A stretch of 64,000 nucleotides of DNA. Origin: Polyangium sp. y55x31. Lineage in GTDB: Bacteria > Myxococcota_A > Polyangia > Polyangiales > Polyangiaceae. Where the stretch lies: NCBI RefSeq assembly GCF_029946505.1, contig NZ_JARZHG010000004.1, forward strand, positions 248,001-312,000, in the 5' to 3' direction. The notes beneath the pieces were generated by a model. That model worked only from the letters and a program-made list of their open reading frames with translations, was not told the DNA's origin and did not search any database. Below are positions 16,850 to 26,506 of the stretch, piece by piece. Position 1 is the stretch's first letter. Every line of letters begins with the position of its first letter. The position numbers and the translations under genes are program-made.

Positions 16850-17905
16850 TTACTTGGCCGGCTTCGCCTCCTTGGGGAGCGGCGCCACCGTGCCGATGTC
16901 CCATTCCTCTTTGAACGGCTGACCGTCCTTGAAGGTCAGCTCATACGCGAGGCCTCCCTCGATCACCTTTTTGACCTTGCAATCCCCGAGACGCGGGTTG
17001 TCCTCGGTGAGGCAAGGCGCGCCCACCGCGAGCGGCTTCGAGACGTCGATCGGCCTCGCGTTCGACGTCTTGACCTTGTGCACCCGCCGCCCCTCGCGCT
17101 CCCCGTATCCATTGCCAAACTGCGTATCGATCTCGACCCAGACGTCCTCGCCGCTCACGGCGAAGACCTGCGCGGGATACCACGACTCGGTATCCGGGCC
17201 GCCCTCGAAGTGCACCATCGCATAACTCCCCATGCCGAGCGGCCCCTCGAACGCGAGCACCTCCTCCAGCGGGAGCTTTTCCTTCCGCAGCTTCTTCATG
17301 AACCAGAGCGCGCACGTCGCCGATTTCGCGTCCACGGCCTCGATACGCCCGACCCAGTGGCTTTGCCCGAAATTGCAAATCGCGTACGCGCCCTTCTTGA
17401 GCCCCTTCGGCGCCACCGCGGGCCGCGCGAGCGCCGCCGGCACCGCGTACTTGTTCCCCCGCTCCTCGTAGACGACCTCGTTCGCGTCAGCCTTGAGGAC
17501 CGTGACGAGCTTGAGCCGAACCGCGGCGAACGAGTCCTTCGGGTCGTTCATGCTGCCCATGTTGGGCGCGACGACCCACGCCTTCGGCGTGGTGATGGCC
17601 GCGCCCGTCTTCGGCCCATCCCAGAGCGCCCAGCGGCGAATCCCATCGGGGCCATCCACGTCGTGGACGAGCCCCTTGGGCTTCGCGGGCTCGGCCGGGG
17701 CGGCGGACTTGGCCTCGGGTTTGGCCTCGGGAGCCGCGGTCGGGGTCGCCGTCGGAGCGGCCGAGGGAGCGGCGGTCGGCGTGGTCGAAGTGGCGTTCGC
17801 CGGGTCCGCCGGGGGCGGGTTTTCCGCGGCGGGGCCGCCGCAGGCGGCGACCGTGAGGGCGAGGGTCGCGACAAACGTGGGCGAAACGAGCTTGGCGTAG
17901 GACAT
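16850..17905 (-). CDS. Lipoprotein with Tudor-like repeats
   Basis: 351 aa from the ATG at 17905. An upstream in-frame start would lose the leader. The lipobox is VAAC with Cys22, followed by a long Ala/Pro/Thr linker to about residue 100. The mature part has a WALWDGPKTGAAIT segment, two small barrel repeats related to those of the lipoprotein at 15.1 kb, and a C-terminal tail with two Cys (APCL, GDCKV). It is probably a periplasmic or outer-membrane binding protein. The gene lies between the epimerase and the cvfB-like gene. Confidence 0.75.
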   Translation of the reverse strand: MSYAKLVSPTFVATLALTVAACGGPAAENPPPADPANATSTTPTAAPSAAPTATPTAAPEAKPEAKSAAPAEPAKPKGLVHDVDGPDGIRRWALWDGPKTGAAITTPKAWVVAPNMGSMNDPKDSFAAVRLKLVTVLKADANEVVYEERGNKYAVPAALARPAVAPKGLKKGAYAICNFGQSHWVGRIEAVDAKSATCALWFMKKLRKEKLPLEEVLAFEGPLGMGSYAMVHFEGGPDTESWYPAQVFAVSGEDVWVEIDTQFGNGYGEREGRRVHKVKTSNARPIDVSKPLAVGAPCLTEDNPRLGDCKVKKVIEGGLAYELTFKDGQPFKEEWDIGTVAPLPKEAKPAK

Positions 17906-17960
17906 CTCGCCCGCGGACCCTAGTCGAGGGGGGCGCGCATCGCAATGGCCCCGAGGGCCG

Positions 17961-18962
17961 TCAGTCCTTCGGCCAGACGACCCCACGCTCGCGCAGATCC
18001 TTCACCGTATCGGAGAGCGTCTCGATCGCGTCACGCGGCGCAAAACCGAGCTCCCGCGCCGCCTTCTTCGCGTCGAGGTACCAGTAATGCTGGCTCATCT
18101 CCGCGCTCACCCGGTCGATCGGGGTCTCCGTATTCATCCGCTTGGCGATGCGCTCCATGATCTCGGCGCCCGCCTGCGCCAGGAGCAGGCTCTTCGGCGC
18201 CTTCATGCTCGGGCCCTTCACGCCCGTCACGCGCTCGAGCATCCCGAAGAACACCTCGAACGTCAGGTTTTTCGCGCCAAGCAGATATTTTTCGCCCGCC
18301 CGGCCCTTCTCCATCGCCGCCACCATCGTCACGGCCGCGTCCCGCGCGTCCACGAAGGAAAGGCCGCCGCTCGGGATCATCGGCACGCGCTTCTCCATGA
18401 ACTTGACGATGTCGCCCGTCGACGAGCCGAGCACGTCCCCGGGGCCGAGCAGGAGCGAGGGATTGACCGACACGACCTCGAACCCGGGTCCGCTGCGATC
18501 GAGCCCCGCGCGCTCGGCATAAAGCTTCGACCGGTAATACGGCCAGCGCGCGATCACGTCCTGCGGCGGCAAGGCCGTCTCGTCGATGACCTTGGCCTCG
18601 CGGCTCACGGCGATCGTGCCGCTCGTGCTCGCCAGGACGACACGCCGCACGCCCGCGGCCCGCGCCGCGTCGAGCGTGATCTTCGTGCCCTCGACGTGCA
18701 CCCGGAAGAGCGCCTCCGCGTCCTCCGGCCGCCGCGAGACCCGGCCCGCGCAATGGAAGAGGCCTTCGCAGCCCTCGGCCGCGCGCTTGACGCTCTCGGC
18801 GTCGAGCACGTCGCCGCGCGCCACCGAAAAACCCTCTTTTCCGGCGAAGCCCGAGGGCTCCTTGCGGCAAAGCGCCACCACCTGGTGACCGCCCGAGAGC
18901 AGCACCGAGACGAGGTGACGTCCGAGAAACCCCGTGGCACCCGTGACGAGATAGCGGCTCAT
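17961..18962 (-). CDS. NAD-dependent epimerase/dehydratase (extended SDR)
   Basis: 333 aa. The Rossmann motif TGATGFLGRH is at residues 7-16, the catalytic Tyr and Lys are in YYRSK, and a Ser-rich strand reads VVLASTSGT. The sequence resembles dihydroflavonol-reductase or 3-beta-HSD-like SDRs and hopanoid-associated epimerases. Its ATG overlaps the stop of the ElbD-like gene (ATGA), so its product is made together with that enzyme. A role in reducing or isomerising a lipid intermediate is likely but the substrate is unknown. Confidence 0.88.
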   Translation of the reverse strand: MSRYLVTGATGFLGRHLVSVLLSGGHQVVALCRKEPSGFAGKEGFSVARGDVLDAESVKRAAEGCEGLFHCAGRVSRRPEDAEALFRVHVEGTKITLDAARAAGVRRVVLASTSGTIAVSREAKVIDETALPPQDVIARWPYYRSKLYAERAGLDRSGPGFEVVSVNPSLLLGPGDVLGSSTGDIVKFMEKRVPMIPSGGLSFVDARDAAVTMVAAMEKGRAGEKYLLGAKNLTFEVFFGMLERVTGVKGPSMKAPKSLLLAQAGAEIMERIAKRMNTETPIDRVSAEMSQHYWYLDAKKAARELGFAPRDAIETLSDTVKDLRERGVVWPKD

Positions 18963-21900
18963 ACGAGATCGAACACCTTCTGGAAGGTCAAGAGCAGCGA
19001 GATGTCGTTCGATTTCACGGCGCCCGACATGAACTCCATCGGGCTCGGCGTGTAGGCCTCACGCACGATCTTGAGGAAGATCTCGGGCGACGTCTTCAGC
19101 ACGCAATCGGCCGCGGCGCCCTCGGGCTTGCCCATCTTCGCCTCGCACTTGTTCGGCTCGACGCGCAGCGTCCACTTCGCCTCGTTTTCGTTGCCGAGCG
19201 TAAAGTAATACGTGACCGGCGCGGTCACGCGGTTCGGGACGAACTTCGTCTCGAGGTCGCGGAAGAGGAGCACGAGCGGGTGCTCCTGCTTCGGCGCCGC
19301 CTCCTCGATCCGGTCGATCTGCCGGATGTCGAGCACCTTGCCCTCCTTGAGGAGGACCACCGCCTGCCGCGTCAACTCCGCGACCTTGCGGCACGCGACG
19401 GTCATCTTCATGCCCGCCGTCAGACGCTTGAGCTCGCGCACCTCGAGCGGCGGGCCGATCCGCGCCACGAGATTGCGCTTCTTCGGGAAGTTCGCGCCCT
19501 TGGGCAACGCCTCGTAGGTTCCGCCGAGCCAAACCGGGAGGATGTCGACCTCGTGGTGCAGCGCGAGGTGACCGATCGCCGCGCCAAACTCGTGAATCTG
19601 GCCGTCGGTGCTGCGCGTGCCCTCCGGGAAGATCAGGATCGTGTTGCCCTGATCGAGCAGATCACCCGCCTGGCGGAGCGCCTGCCGGAGGCCACCCTTG
19701 CGATCGAAGGGCGCGAGGTTCGTCAGGTTCTCGAAATACGCGCGGCGCCATTTCCCCGACTCGAAGAAATAGTCCTGCGCCGCGAGCGAGACGAGCTCGT
19801 CGCCGTACGCGCCGAGGGCGTACTTGACGAACCCCATGTCGAGGTGGCTCGCGTGGTTCGAGGCGACGATCGTGTTCCGGTTGTGCGGGATGTAGGCCCT
19901 TCCGTAGACCTTGGGGTGCATCACCCGGTCGTAGAAGTTCATCTGGGCCTTGCCGAGGAGCTGCTTGGCCATGTCGGCGAGCGGCCTCGGGAGCTTGATC
20001 GGCTCGTCCTCGCCGTCCTCGACCTTCGCGAGCTCGACCTCGTGCGCCGCCTCGCCGCCGATCTCGACGACGAGCGCCTCCACGTCACCCACGGTGTCGC
20101 AACGCGAGAGCCGATCGGTGTCGATCGCCCGGCCCGTCTGCGATTCGAGCGCGGCCGCGAGCTCCATCGCCATGAGCGAGTCGAACCGCAGGTCCCCGCG
20201 GAGCGACATCCCCGGCGTGAGATCGGCCGACTTTTTGTTGGCGATCGTAGCAATCGCATGGCGCGCCGACGCGCTCGTCGCTTGCCCCCCGCCCTCGCCC
20301 GCGGGCATGGCCGACGCGCTCGCGAGCTTCGCGAGCACGCTCTTCACCTCGCTGCGCTTGACCTTGCGGGTCGCGGTGCGCGGCAGGTCGTGATCCCAGA
20401 GGTGCACGACCGAGGGCTGCGCGACCTTGGGCAGCTTCTGGAACGCCTCGCGCAGCGCCTTCATCGCGCGCTCGTGGCGCTCGGCGCGGGAAGGACGCTT
20501 CTCGCCCTCCTCGGGCTCGCCTTCGTCGCGCTCGGGCACGGCGAGGCACGCGACACGCTCGCCGCCCTGCCCGTCGTCGATGCCCACGATCGCGATCTCA
20601 CGGACGTGCGGCGTGCCGCCGAGGAGGTTCTCGACGTCGTCCGGATACACGTTCTCGCCGCTCGCCGTGACGATGACGTCCTTCTTGCGGCCGACGATGA
20701 CGAGCCGACCCTTCTTGTCGAGCTTGCCGAGATCGCCCGTGTGCAGCCACCCGTCCGCGTCGATCGCGGCGCTCGTGGCCTCCTCGTTGCCGGCGTAGCC
20801 GAGCATCACGTTCGGCCCGCGCGCGAGGACCTCGCCGACGCCGCCCGCGTCGGGTTTGTCGATCTTGATCTCGACGTTCGGGATGGGCTTGCCCACGGTG
20901 CCCGGCTTCAGGCTCGGCGAGGCCTTGGCCACGGTGAGCACGGGCGCCGCCTCGGTCAAACCGTAGCCCTCGCTGAGCGGCAAACCGAGGCCGCGGAAGA
21001 CGTTCGCCGTGTCCTTGGGCAGCGCGGCGCCGCCCGAGATCAGGAAACGAACGTTGCCGCCGAGCGCCTTGTGCACGGTGCCGAAGAAGAGGCGGCCGAG
21101 GTTCAAGCCGGCCTTCTCGCCGAGCAAACGATTGAGCTCGAGGGCCCAATCGAAGGCCGCCGCGGCCGCGGGCCCCTGCTCCTTCACGCGCGAGGTCACG
21201 CGACGCTCGAGCATCTGCCAGAGCGCGGGCACGCCGACCATCGCGGTGATGCGACCCTCCTTGAGGCCCTTCGAGACACGCTCGCCGCTGAGCTCGCCGA
21301 TGTAGATGATGCGCGTGCCGCGCGAGATCGGAAGGAGCAGCCCACACGTGAACTCGAACGTGTGGTGCAGCGGCAAGACGCTCAGGATGCGGTCGTGCTG
21401 CGCGAGCGGGAAGATCGGCGCGAGCGAGGCGAGCAGCGCGGTGAAGTTGTCGTGCGAGAGCATGACGCCCTTCGGATCGCCCGTCGTGCCGCTCGTGTAG
21501 ATGATGCTCGCGATGTCCTCGCCCTTGACCGTGACCTCGGGCGCCGGGAGTTGTTCGTGCGCATCGGGGTCCGCGAAGCTCGCGAGATCGTAGACGCGGA
21601 GCTCGGGAATCGAGGCGCGCGCGCCCTTGCCGCCCTTCTCCTCGACGAACGAATCCCAGAGCGCGATACGCGCCCCCGACGAGCGGAGGATGTTCACGAG
21701 CTGGCGCTCCTCCAGCGCAGGATCGACGGGCACCGCGATCGCGCCGGCCCGCAGGATGCCGAAGTACGCGACGGGCCACGCAGGCTGGTTCTCGCCCGCG
21801 AGGAGCACGCGATCGCCCGGACGAACCCCCACCGCCGCGAGGCGCGCGGCCGTGGCGAGCATGCCGTCCCGAAGCTCGCGGAACGTGGTGCGCGTGAGAC

Positions 21901-23749
21901 CCTCGTCCGTGAGGAGCTGCAACGCGACGGCGTGATCGTGCCGCTCGGCCATCTCCTCGATGAGGTCGATGAGCTGGTCGTACTTGCGGAGGGCCTTGAG
22001 CTCCTTGTTCTGCTTCTCGTCGATGAGCGGGAAGACCCACTTTTCGAGGCCCGGGATGTGGACGTCCCACATGTACCAGCGCCAATCGAGCGTCGCGGGT
22101 TCCCAGTAGAACTTCGCGCGCTCGTCCGGGGGCATCCGCTCCATCGCCGCGCGCGTGTTCGCGCAGGAGAACACCCAGTCCGCCTCCGCGACGAACGGGA
22201 GGAAGATGTCCATCACGCCGGCCATCTTCTCCTCGGCCTTCGCCGCGCCGAGCAGCATGTCCGACGCCGGCTTGAGCAGCGGACGCACCGGCCCGCCCGC
22301 GATCTTGCCGAGCACGCTGCCGAGCGTGCCCATCGCCTTCGCGATCTGGTGCGCGCCGTGCTGCTCGTACTGCTTCTTCGTGAGGCCGACGGGCTCGAAG
22401 TACGCCTTGACCCAGTCGAAGAGCGCGCTGCGCTTGCCCTCGTACGCGAGCTTGCGCTTGTAGAGGCCGATGAGCTCGTAGTAGCGCGTCATGCGGCAGG
22501 CGTTCGTGTCCGTCGTGCCGTACTGGTACACGGTGGCCGCCTTGCCCTCGAGCAGCTCGCAGAGCGAGGCGATCATGCCGCTCGTGACCATGTCGCAGGG
22601 GATGATGTCGAGGTGGACCCGGTGGTCGCCGGGGATCTGCACCTGGCCCTGCATGGCCATGTAGATGAACGGCGCGCTCGTGTTGATGCCCTCGTTCCAG
22701 CCGGGGAACGGATAGACGCACGAGGACTCGATGACGGCCGGACGAACGATCGTGTAGGGCACGCCGCTCGCCGCGAGGACCTGCTCGCCGATGCTCTTCG
22801 TGTACGTGTAGATGTTCGTCCAGCCCCAGAAATGCGCGCGCTCGGTGCCGGCCTCGATGAGCTGGTTCTCGATGAAGCGGCGCTTGACCTTGGCGAGCTC
22901 GGCTTCGAGCGCCGTGCCGCGGCAAGGCTCGCCACGCGCCTGGAGGTTCTCCTTGGCCTCGTCGAGGAACGCGCTCTGCCGGAACGCGTCCTCGCAGCGG
23001 TGCCGCGCTTGCTTGACGAGGTCGAGGCACTCGTCGATCTCGCGCTGCGGATCCCAGTGCGAACGATCGAGCGTGCGCTCGGCGATGCCCGCGCCGAACC
23101 AGGTCTCGCCCTCGGCGCGCGGGAACGGCACCTCGCGCGGGTCGACCTCCTCGATGAGGCCGGAGCGATACCCGGCGACGTAACACGTGCTCGTGTGCAG
23201 GACCGGCGCCCCGAGGCGCCTCGCGAGCGAGACGAGGTTCGTCACGCCGAACGCGTTGACCTCGAGCGCCTCGTCGAGCGGCGGGTTGAAGTCGACGACA
23301 CCCGCGACGTTGACGACCGCGTCGATCGTGCCGTCGATGCGCGCGAGCAGGTCCTTGTCGAGGCCACACTCGTGGTGGACGATGTCGCCGGCGATCGCCG
23401 TGACCTTCGAGGCGATCCACGTCTCGAACTCGGCGCCCGGGTGCGCCTCGCGGATCGGGTCGAACGCGGCGGAGGTGGCGATCTGCGACCAGAACCGCTC
23501 CTCGGCGGACTGGCCCGCCTTGGGCCGGACGAGCAGGTAGAGATGGCCGATCTCGGGGAACCGATGCAGGAGCATCGAGACCCAGACCTTGCCGAGAAAG
23601 CCCGTCCCGCCGACGACCACCAGCCGCTTGCCGGAGAGGACGCGCGAAGGGAGCAGCGGGGTGATTTTTGCGTCCGTCATCGCTTGGGGACCACGCCCGG
23701 CGGTGCCGGGCTGCGCCCCCAAACCCCCGTTCATCTCCGTCTCGCTCAT
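18959..23749 (-). CDS. elbD: ElbD-like multidomain ether-lipid biosynthesis enzyme (1596 aa)
   Basis: Domains in order: fatty acyl-CoA reductase of the male-sterility type (about 40-420; GGTGFLG at 48-53 region, Tyr314-x3-Lys318); AMP-forming acyl ligase (about 610-1120; YTSGTTGDPKG at 751-761, GYGLTEAAP); acyl-carrier domain (about 1155-1235; DLRFDSL with the pantetheine Ser1191); PlsC-type acyltransferase (about 1280-1440; NHASHLD with His1299 and Asp1304, FPEGTRS); SCP2-like lipid-binding domain (about 1500-1596). Myxococcus ElbD is a multifunctional ether-lipid enzyme of this kind. A purine-rich site (GAGGCG) precedes the ATG at 23749. The epimerase start overlaps its stop. The symbol rests on architecture, not alignment. 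Confidence 0.88.
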   Translation of the reverse strand: MSETEMNGGLGAQPGTAGRGPQAMTDAKITPLLPSRVLSGKRLVVVGGTGFLGKVWVSMLLHRFPEIGHLYLLVRPKAGQSAEERFWSQIATSAAFDPIREAHPGAEFETWIASKVTAIAGDIVHHECGLDKDLLARIDGTIDAVVNVAGVVDFNPPLDEALEVNAFGVTNLVSLARRLGAPVLHTSTCYVAGYRSGLIEEVDPREVPFPRAEGETWFGAGIAERTLDRSHWDPQREIDECLDLVKQARHRCEDAFRQSAFLDEAKENLQARGEPCRGTALEAELAKVKRRFIENQLIEAGTERAHFWGWTNIYTYTKSIGEQVLAASGVPYTIVRPAVIESSCVYPFPGWNEGINTSAPFIYMAMQGQVQIPGDHRVHLDIIPCDMVTSGMIASLCELLEGKAATVYQYGTTDTNACRMTRYYELIGLYKRKLAYEGKRSALFDWVKAYFEPVGLTKKQYEQHGAHQIAKAMGTLGSVLGKIAGGPVRPLLKPASDMLLGAAKAEEKMAGVMDIFLPFVAEADWVFSCANTRAAMERMPPDERAKFYWEPATLDWRWYMWDVHIPGLEKWVFPLIDEKQNKELKALRKYDQLIDLIEEMAERHDHAVALQLLTDEGLTRTTFRELRDGMLATAARLAAVGVRPGDRVLLAGENQPAWPVAYFGILRAGAIAVPVDPALEERQLVNILRSSGARIALWDSFVEEKGGKGARASIPELRVYDLASFADPDAHEQLPAPEVTVKGEDIASIIYTSGTTGDPKGVMLSHDNFTALLASLAPIFPLAQHDRILSVLPLHHTFEFTCGLLLPISRGTRIIYIGELSGERVSKGLKEGRITAMVGVPALWQMLERRVTSRVKEQGPAAAAAFDWALELNRLLGEKAGLNLGRLFFGTVHKALGGNVRFLISGGAALPKDTANVFRGLGLPLSEGYGLTEAAPVLTVAKASPSLKPGTVGKPIPNVEIKIDKPDAGGVGEVLARGPNVMLGYAGNEEATSAAIDADGWLHTGDLGKLDKKGRLVIVGRKKDVIVTASGENVYPDDVENLLGGTPHVREIAIVGIDDGQGGERVACLAVPERDEGEPEEGEKRPSRAERHERAMKALREAFQKLPKVAQPSVVHLWDHDLPRTATRKVKRSEVKSVLAKLASASAMPAGEGGGQATSASARHAIATIANKKSADLTPGMSLRGDLRFDSLMAMELAAALESQTGRAIDTDRLSRCDTVGDVEALVVEIGGEAAHEVELAKVEDGEDEPIKLPRPLADMAKQLLGKAQMNFYDRVMHPKVYGRAYIPHNRNTIVASNHASHLDMGFVKYALGAYGDELVSLAAQDYFFESGKWRRAYFENLTNLAPFDRKGGLRQALRQAGDLLDQGNTILIFPEGTRSTDGQIHEFGAAIGHLALHHEVDILPVWLGGTYEALPKGANFPKKRNLVARIGPPLEVRELKRLTAGMKMTVACRKVAELTRQAVVLLKEGKVLDIRQIDRIEEAAPKQEHPLVLLFRDLETKFVPNRVTAPVTYYFTLGNENEAKWTLRVEPNKCEAKMGKPEGAAADCVLKTSPEIFLKIVREAYTPSPMEFMSGAVKSNDISLLLTFQKVFDLV

Positions 23750-23848
23750 GGAATTCGCCTCGTATCCCCCCGTGAGAGGGAGAGGATTTCGGGTCCTTGG
23801 CCGATCAAGTCAAGCTCGACGTGGCGCGAAGATGGATTCGCAGCGGAT

Positions 23849-26059
23849 TCACGGCTTCTTGATGCCGAGCACGTGAAACAGAAATGTGTAGACGTCCACG
23901 GCTTCGAGCACCGCGTGGTCGAGCGGCGTGCCGACGCCGCGGCCCGTGTCGCCGCTCGAACGCAGGAGGATCGGCGCCTTCGCGCTCGTCGCCGCGAGCA
24001 GGCGCGCCGCCATCTTGCGGGCGTGCGAGGGATCGCCGCGCGGGTCGTTTTCACCGGTGAGCAGGAGCGTCGCCGGGTAGGGCTTGCCGTCCTCGACGCG
24101 GTGGTACGGCGAGTAGCCGAAGAGCGCCTTGAACTGCTTCTCGTCGGCGATCGAGCCGTACTCGGGGACGTCGTAGGCGCCGTTCGGCGTGCCTTCGAGC
24201 CGGAGCATGTCGTAGATGCCGCCGCGCGCCACGACGGCGCGGAACATGTCGGGCCGCTGCGTGAGCGCCGCGCCCATGAGCAAGGGCGACTGCGGAGCGC
24301 CGAGCAGCGCGAGCTTGTCGCTCTTCGTCACTTTGAGCTCGAACAATCGCTCGGCGCAGGCGAAGAAATCGTCGAACACGTTCTGCTTCTGCGTGAGCAT
24401 GCCCGCCTTGTGCCAGGCGTCTCCGCCCTCGCCGCCGCCGCGCAGGTTCGCCACCGCGACGATGCCCCCGACGTCGAGCCAGGCGCGCCGCGTGGGGTCG
24501 TAGTCCGGCGCGACGACCACGCCGAAGCCGCCTTGCCCCGTGAGGATCGTGGGGTTCTGCCCGTCGAGCTTGGCGTCCTTCTTGCGCAGGATGCTGAGCG
24601 GGATCTTCGTGCCGTCCTTCGACGTGCACGTCTCGCGCACCACGGTCGCGTCGCTGAAATCGGCCGTCGCGGGCTGCGCCATCGCGGTCTTCTCGACCTT
24701 GCCGCTCGACGCGCGGAAGCGATACCAGGCCGAGGCCTCGGTGAAGCTCTCGTTCTCGAAGTAGAGGTCGTCCTCCTGGAGCAAGACGACCTCGTGCACC
24801 CCGGAGACGGGCAGGATCGGCACGATGCCGCCGGGCTTGCCCTTGAGGTCGAACCAGCGCATCTCCGAGGGCCCGCCCGCGCTCGAACGCACGTAGATGC
24901 GCTGCAGCGTGGGGAGCACGTCGAGCAAAACCGACTCGCTCTCGGGCACGACGGCCGTGGCCTTCGCGAGCTGAGGCTTCCACGCCGAGGTGCGCAGGAG
25001 CTTGCCGCGCGGCGCGTCTTTCTTCGAGATGATGTAGAGGTCGCCGTCGGGCCCCGCGACCATGCGCTCGACCTCGTCGGGCCCATCCGCGACCTTGGTA
25101 AAACCCCCGCCCTGGCGGAAGACGTGGTGCTCTTTCGGCCCGCCGTAGCCGCTCTCGACCCGCGCCGTGACGAATTTGCCGTCGCCGCTCGTCTCGAGGT
25201 CGATCTGCGCGAGGCGCGGGAGTTTGTCGATCGCCGGCGCGTCGTCCTTCACGGGCGTGTAGAGTTTGTGGAAATAAACCTTCTGGTAAAACCCTCGGTC
25301 CTCGGGTTTGCCCTCGCCCTCGGCGGGATAACGCGTGTAGAAAAATCCGTTGCCGCCCGCGTTCCAGGCAATGCTCTTGCCCTTGTAACGGCCGGCGCCC
25401 TGCGGCACGACCTCGGCGATCTCGCGGCCCGAGCCCACGTCGAAGACGCGGATCGAGCCGCCTTCACGGTCGCCCTTCGAGAGCGAGACCGCGACCTTCC
25501 CGCCGTCGGGCGAGGCGACGTAATAATCGATCGAGGTATTGCCCGAGGCGTCGATCGTGGTCGGGTCGACGAGGACCTTCTCGGCGTTCGGCTTGTCGAC
25601 GGGCGTGAGCGTGACCAGGAACGGCTGCTGCTTCGGCGGCCGCCAGCGCATCGAAAAGAGGACGCCGCCCTTGTGCTGGAACGCGTAAAACGCAGGCGTG
25701 CCGTATTCGACGAACTTGCGCACGCTCGTGTAGAGCGCCTGACGGCCGGGCAAGATGTCCAGGAAGGCCCGGGTCCGCCGGTTGTGGTCGCCGACCCAGC
25801 TCTTGACGTCGGAGCTCGCGCCGTCTTCGAGCCACTGGTAATCGTCGGCGACGCTCTCCCCGTGATATTCCTTGAACACGGGCTTTTTGGGCGTGGGCGG
25901 GGGCGGATCGAGCTCCGGGCCGGGCGCCTCGACGGACGCGGAGGCCGACCCGGAAGGGCCAGCCTTGTCCTTTGGGCCGGTGACCGTCGAGGTGCCGGGG
26001 CAGGCGAGGAGGAGGAGCGCGAGAGGCGCGAGCGCCGCAGACGAACGGACCAAGGTCAT
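23849..26059 (-). CDS. Prolyl-oligopeptidase-family (S9) lipoprotein lacking catalytic Ser and His
   Basis: 736 aa with lipobox LLAC (Cys20), an Asp/Pro linker, an S9 beta-propeller (about 65-470) and a C-terminal hydrolase domain with the clear family framework (NLRGGGEGGDAWHKAG, LTQRPDMFRAVV, YSPYHRV). Where active family members have GGSNGG, this protein reads GAPQSP (587-592), putting Pro589 at the nucleophile position. Where they have GHGAG it reads GRGVG, putting Arg707 at the His position. Asp672 (GENDPRGDP) is kept. It is therefore probably a non-peptidase, perhaps a peptide-binding surface protein. The gene lies 14 nt after the STAS-like gene. Confidence 0.88.
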   Translation of the reverse strand: MTLVRSSAALAPLALLLLACPGTSTVTGPKDKAGPSGSASASVEAPGPELDPPPPTPKKPVFKEYHGESVADDYQWLEDGASSDVKSWVGDHNRRTRAFLDILPGRQALYTSVRKFVEYGTPAFYAFQHKGGVLFSMRWRPPKQQPFLVTLTPVDKPNAEKVLVDPTTIDASGNTSIDYYVASPDGGKVAVSLSKGDREGGSIRVFDVGSGREIAEVVPQGAGRYKGKSIAWNAGGNGFFYTRYPAEGEGKPEDRGFYQKVYFHKLYTPVKDDAPAIDKLPRLAQIDLETSGDGKFVTARVESGYGGPKEHHVFRQGGGFTKVADGPDEVERMVAGPDGDLYIISKKDAPRGKLLRTSAWKPQLAKATAVVPESESVLLDVLPTLQRIYVRSSAGGPSEMRWFDLKGKPGGIVPILPVSGVHEVVLLQEDDLYFENESFTEASAWYRFRASSGKVEKTAMAQPATADFSDATVVRETCTSKDGTKIPLSILRKKDAKLDGQNPTILTGQGGFGVVVAPDYDPTRRAWLDVGGIVAVANLRGGGEGGDAWHKAGMLTQKQNVFDDFFACAERLFELKVTKSDKLALLGAPQSPLLMGAALTQRPDMFRAVVARGGIYDMLRLEGTPNGAYDVPEYGSIADEKQFKALFGYSPYHRVEDGKPYPATLLLTGENDPRGDPSHARKMAARLLAATSAKAPILLRSSGDTGRGVGTPLDHAVLEAVDVYTFLFHVLGIKKP

Positions 26060-26073
26060 GTCGGGGGCGGAGG

Positions 26074-26499
26074 TTACGACGATCCGGACGATCTGTCAGG
26101 TCCGGATGTCGCGCCGCAAGCGACACAACCCTGGTCGCGGAGCCACGCGCGGGCGCTCGGCTCGTCGTCGAAAAAGGCAAGGTCGAACCGGGCCCTCGCG
26201 AGCACACGCGCGGCCGTCACGACGAGCTTCGCGATCACGCGCGCGCCGAAGCTCGCGCCGACGACGGCGTTGGCGAGGCGAGGCACGCCGCGCATCGCCG
26301 CGATGAACGCCTTCCGGCTCGTCGCGCTCATCGCGATCTCGCTCTCGACGATGCTGAGAATGAAGCCGGTCCCGCCCCGGGCCTGCTCCACCATGGCCGT
26401 GCCAAAGGCCTCCGCATCCGGGGGAAAAATCTCACCGCGGATACGAAGGACCACGAGATCCGGCGTTTCTACTTCGATGTCGTGCGCCCCCGCCCTCAC
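26074..26499 (-). CDS. STAS-like (SpoIIAA-like) small protein
   Basis: 141 aa from a GTG at 26499. Its purine-rich site (TGAGG) overlaps the hutU stop. The pattern of strands and helices (LVVLRIRGEIFPPDAEAFGTAM, GFILSIVESE, AVVGASFGARVIAKLVVTAARV, FDLAFFDDEPSARAWL) fits the SpoIIAA-like/STAS-like fold found in many proteobacterial and myxobacterial proteins. No phosphorylatable Ser in the STAS context is obvious. The Cys pair near the end (CVACG) is unusual. The function is unknown. Confidence 0.65.
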   Translation of the reverse strand: MRAGAHDIEVETPDLVVLRIRGEIFPPDAEAFGTAMVEQARGGTGFILSIVESEIAMSATSRKAFIAAMRGVPRLANAVVGASFGARVIAKLVVTAARVLARARFDLAFFDDEPSARAWLRDQGCVACGATSGPDRSSGSS

Positions 26500-26506
26500 G
26501 ACGACC

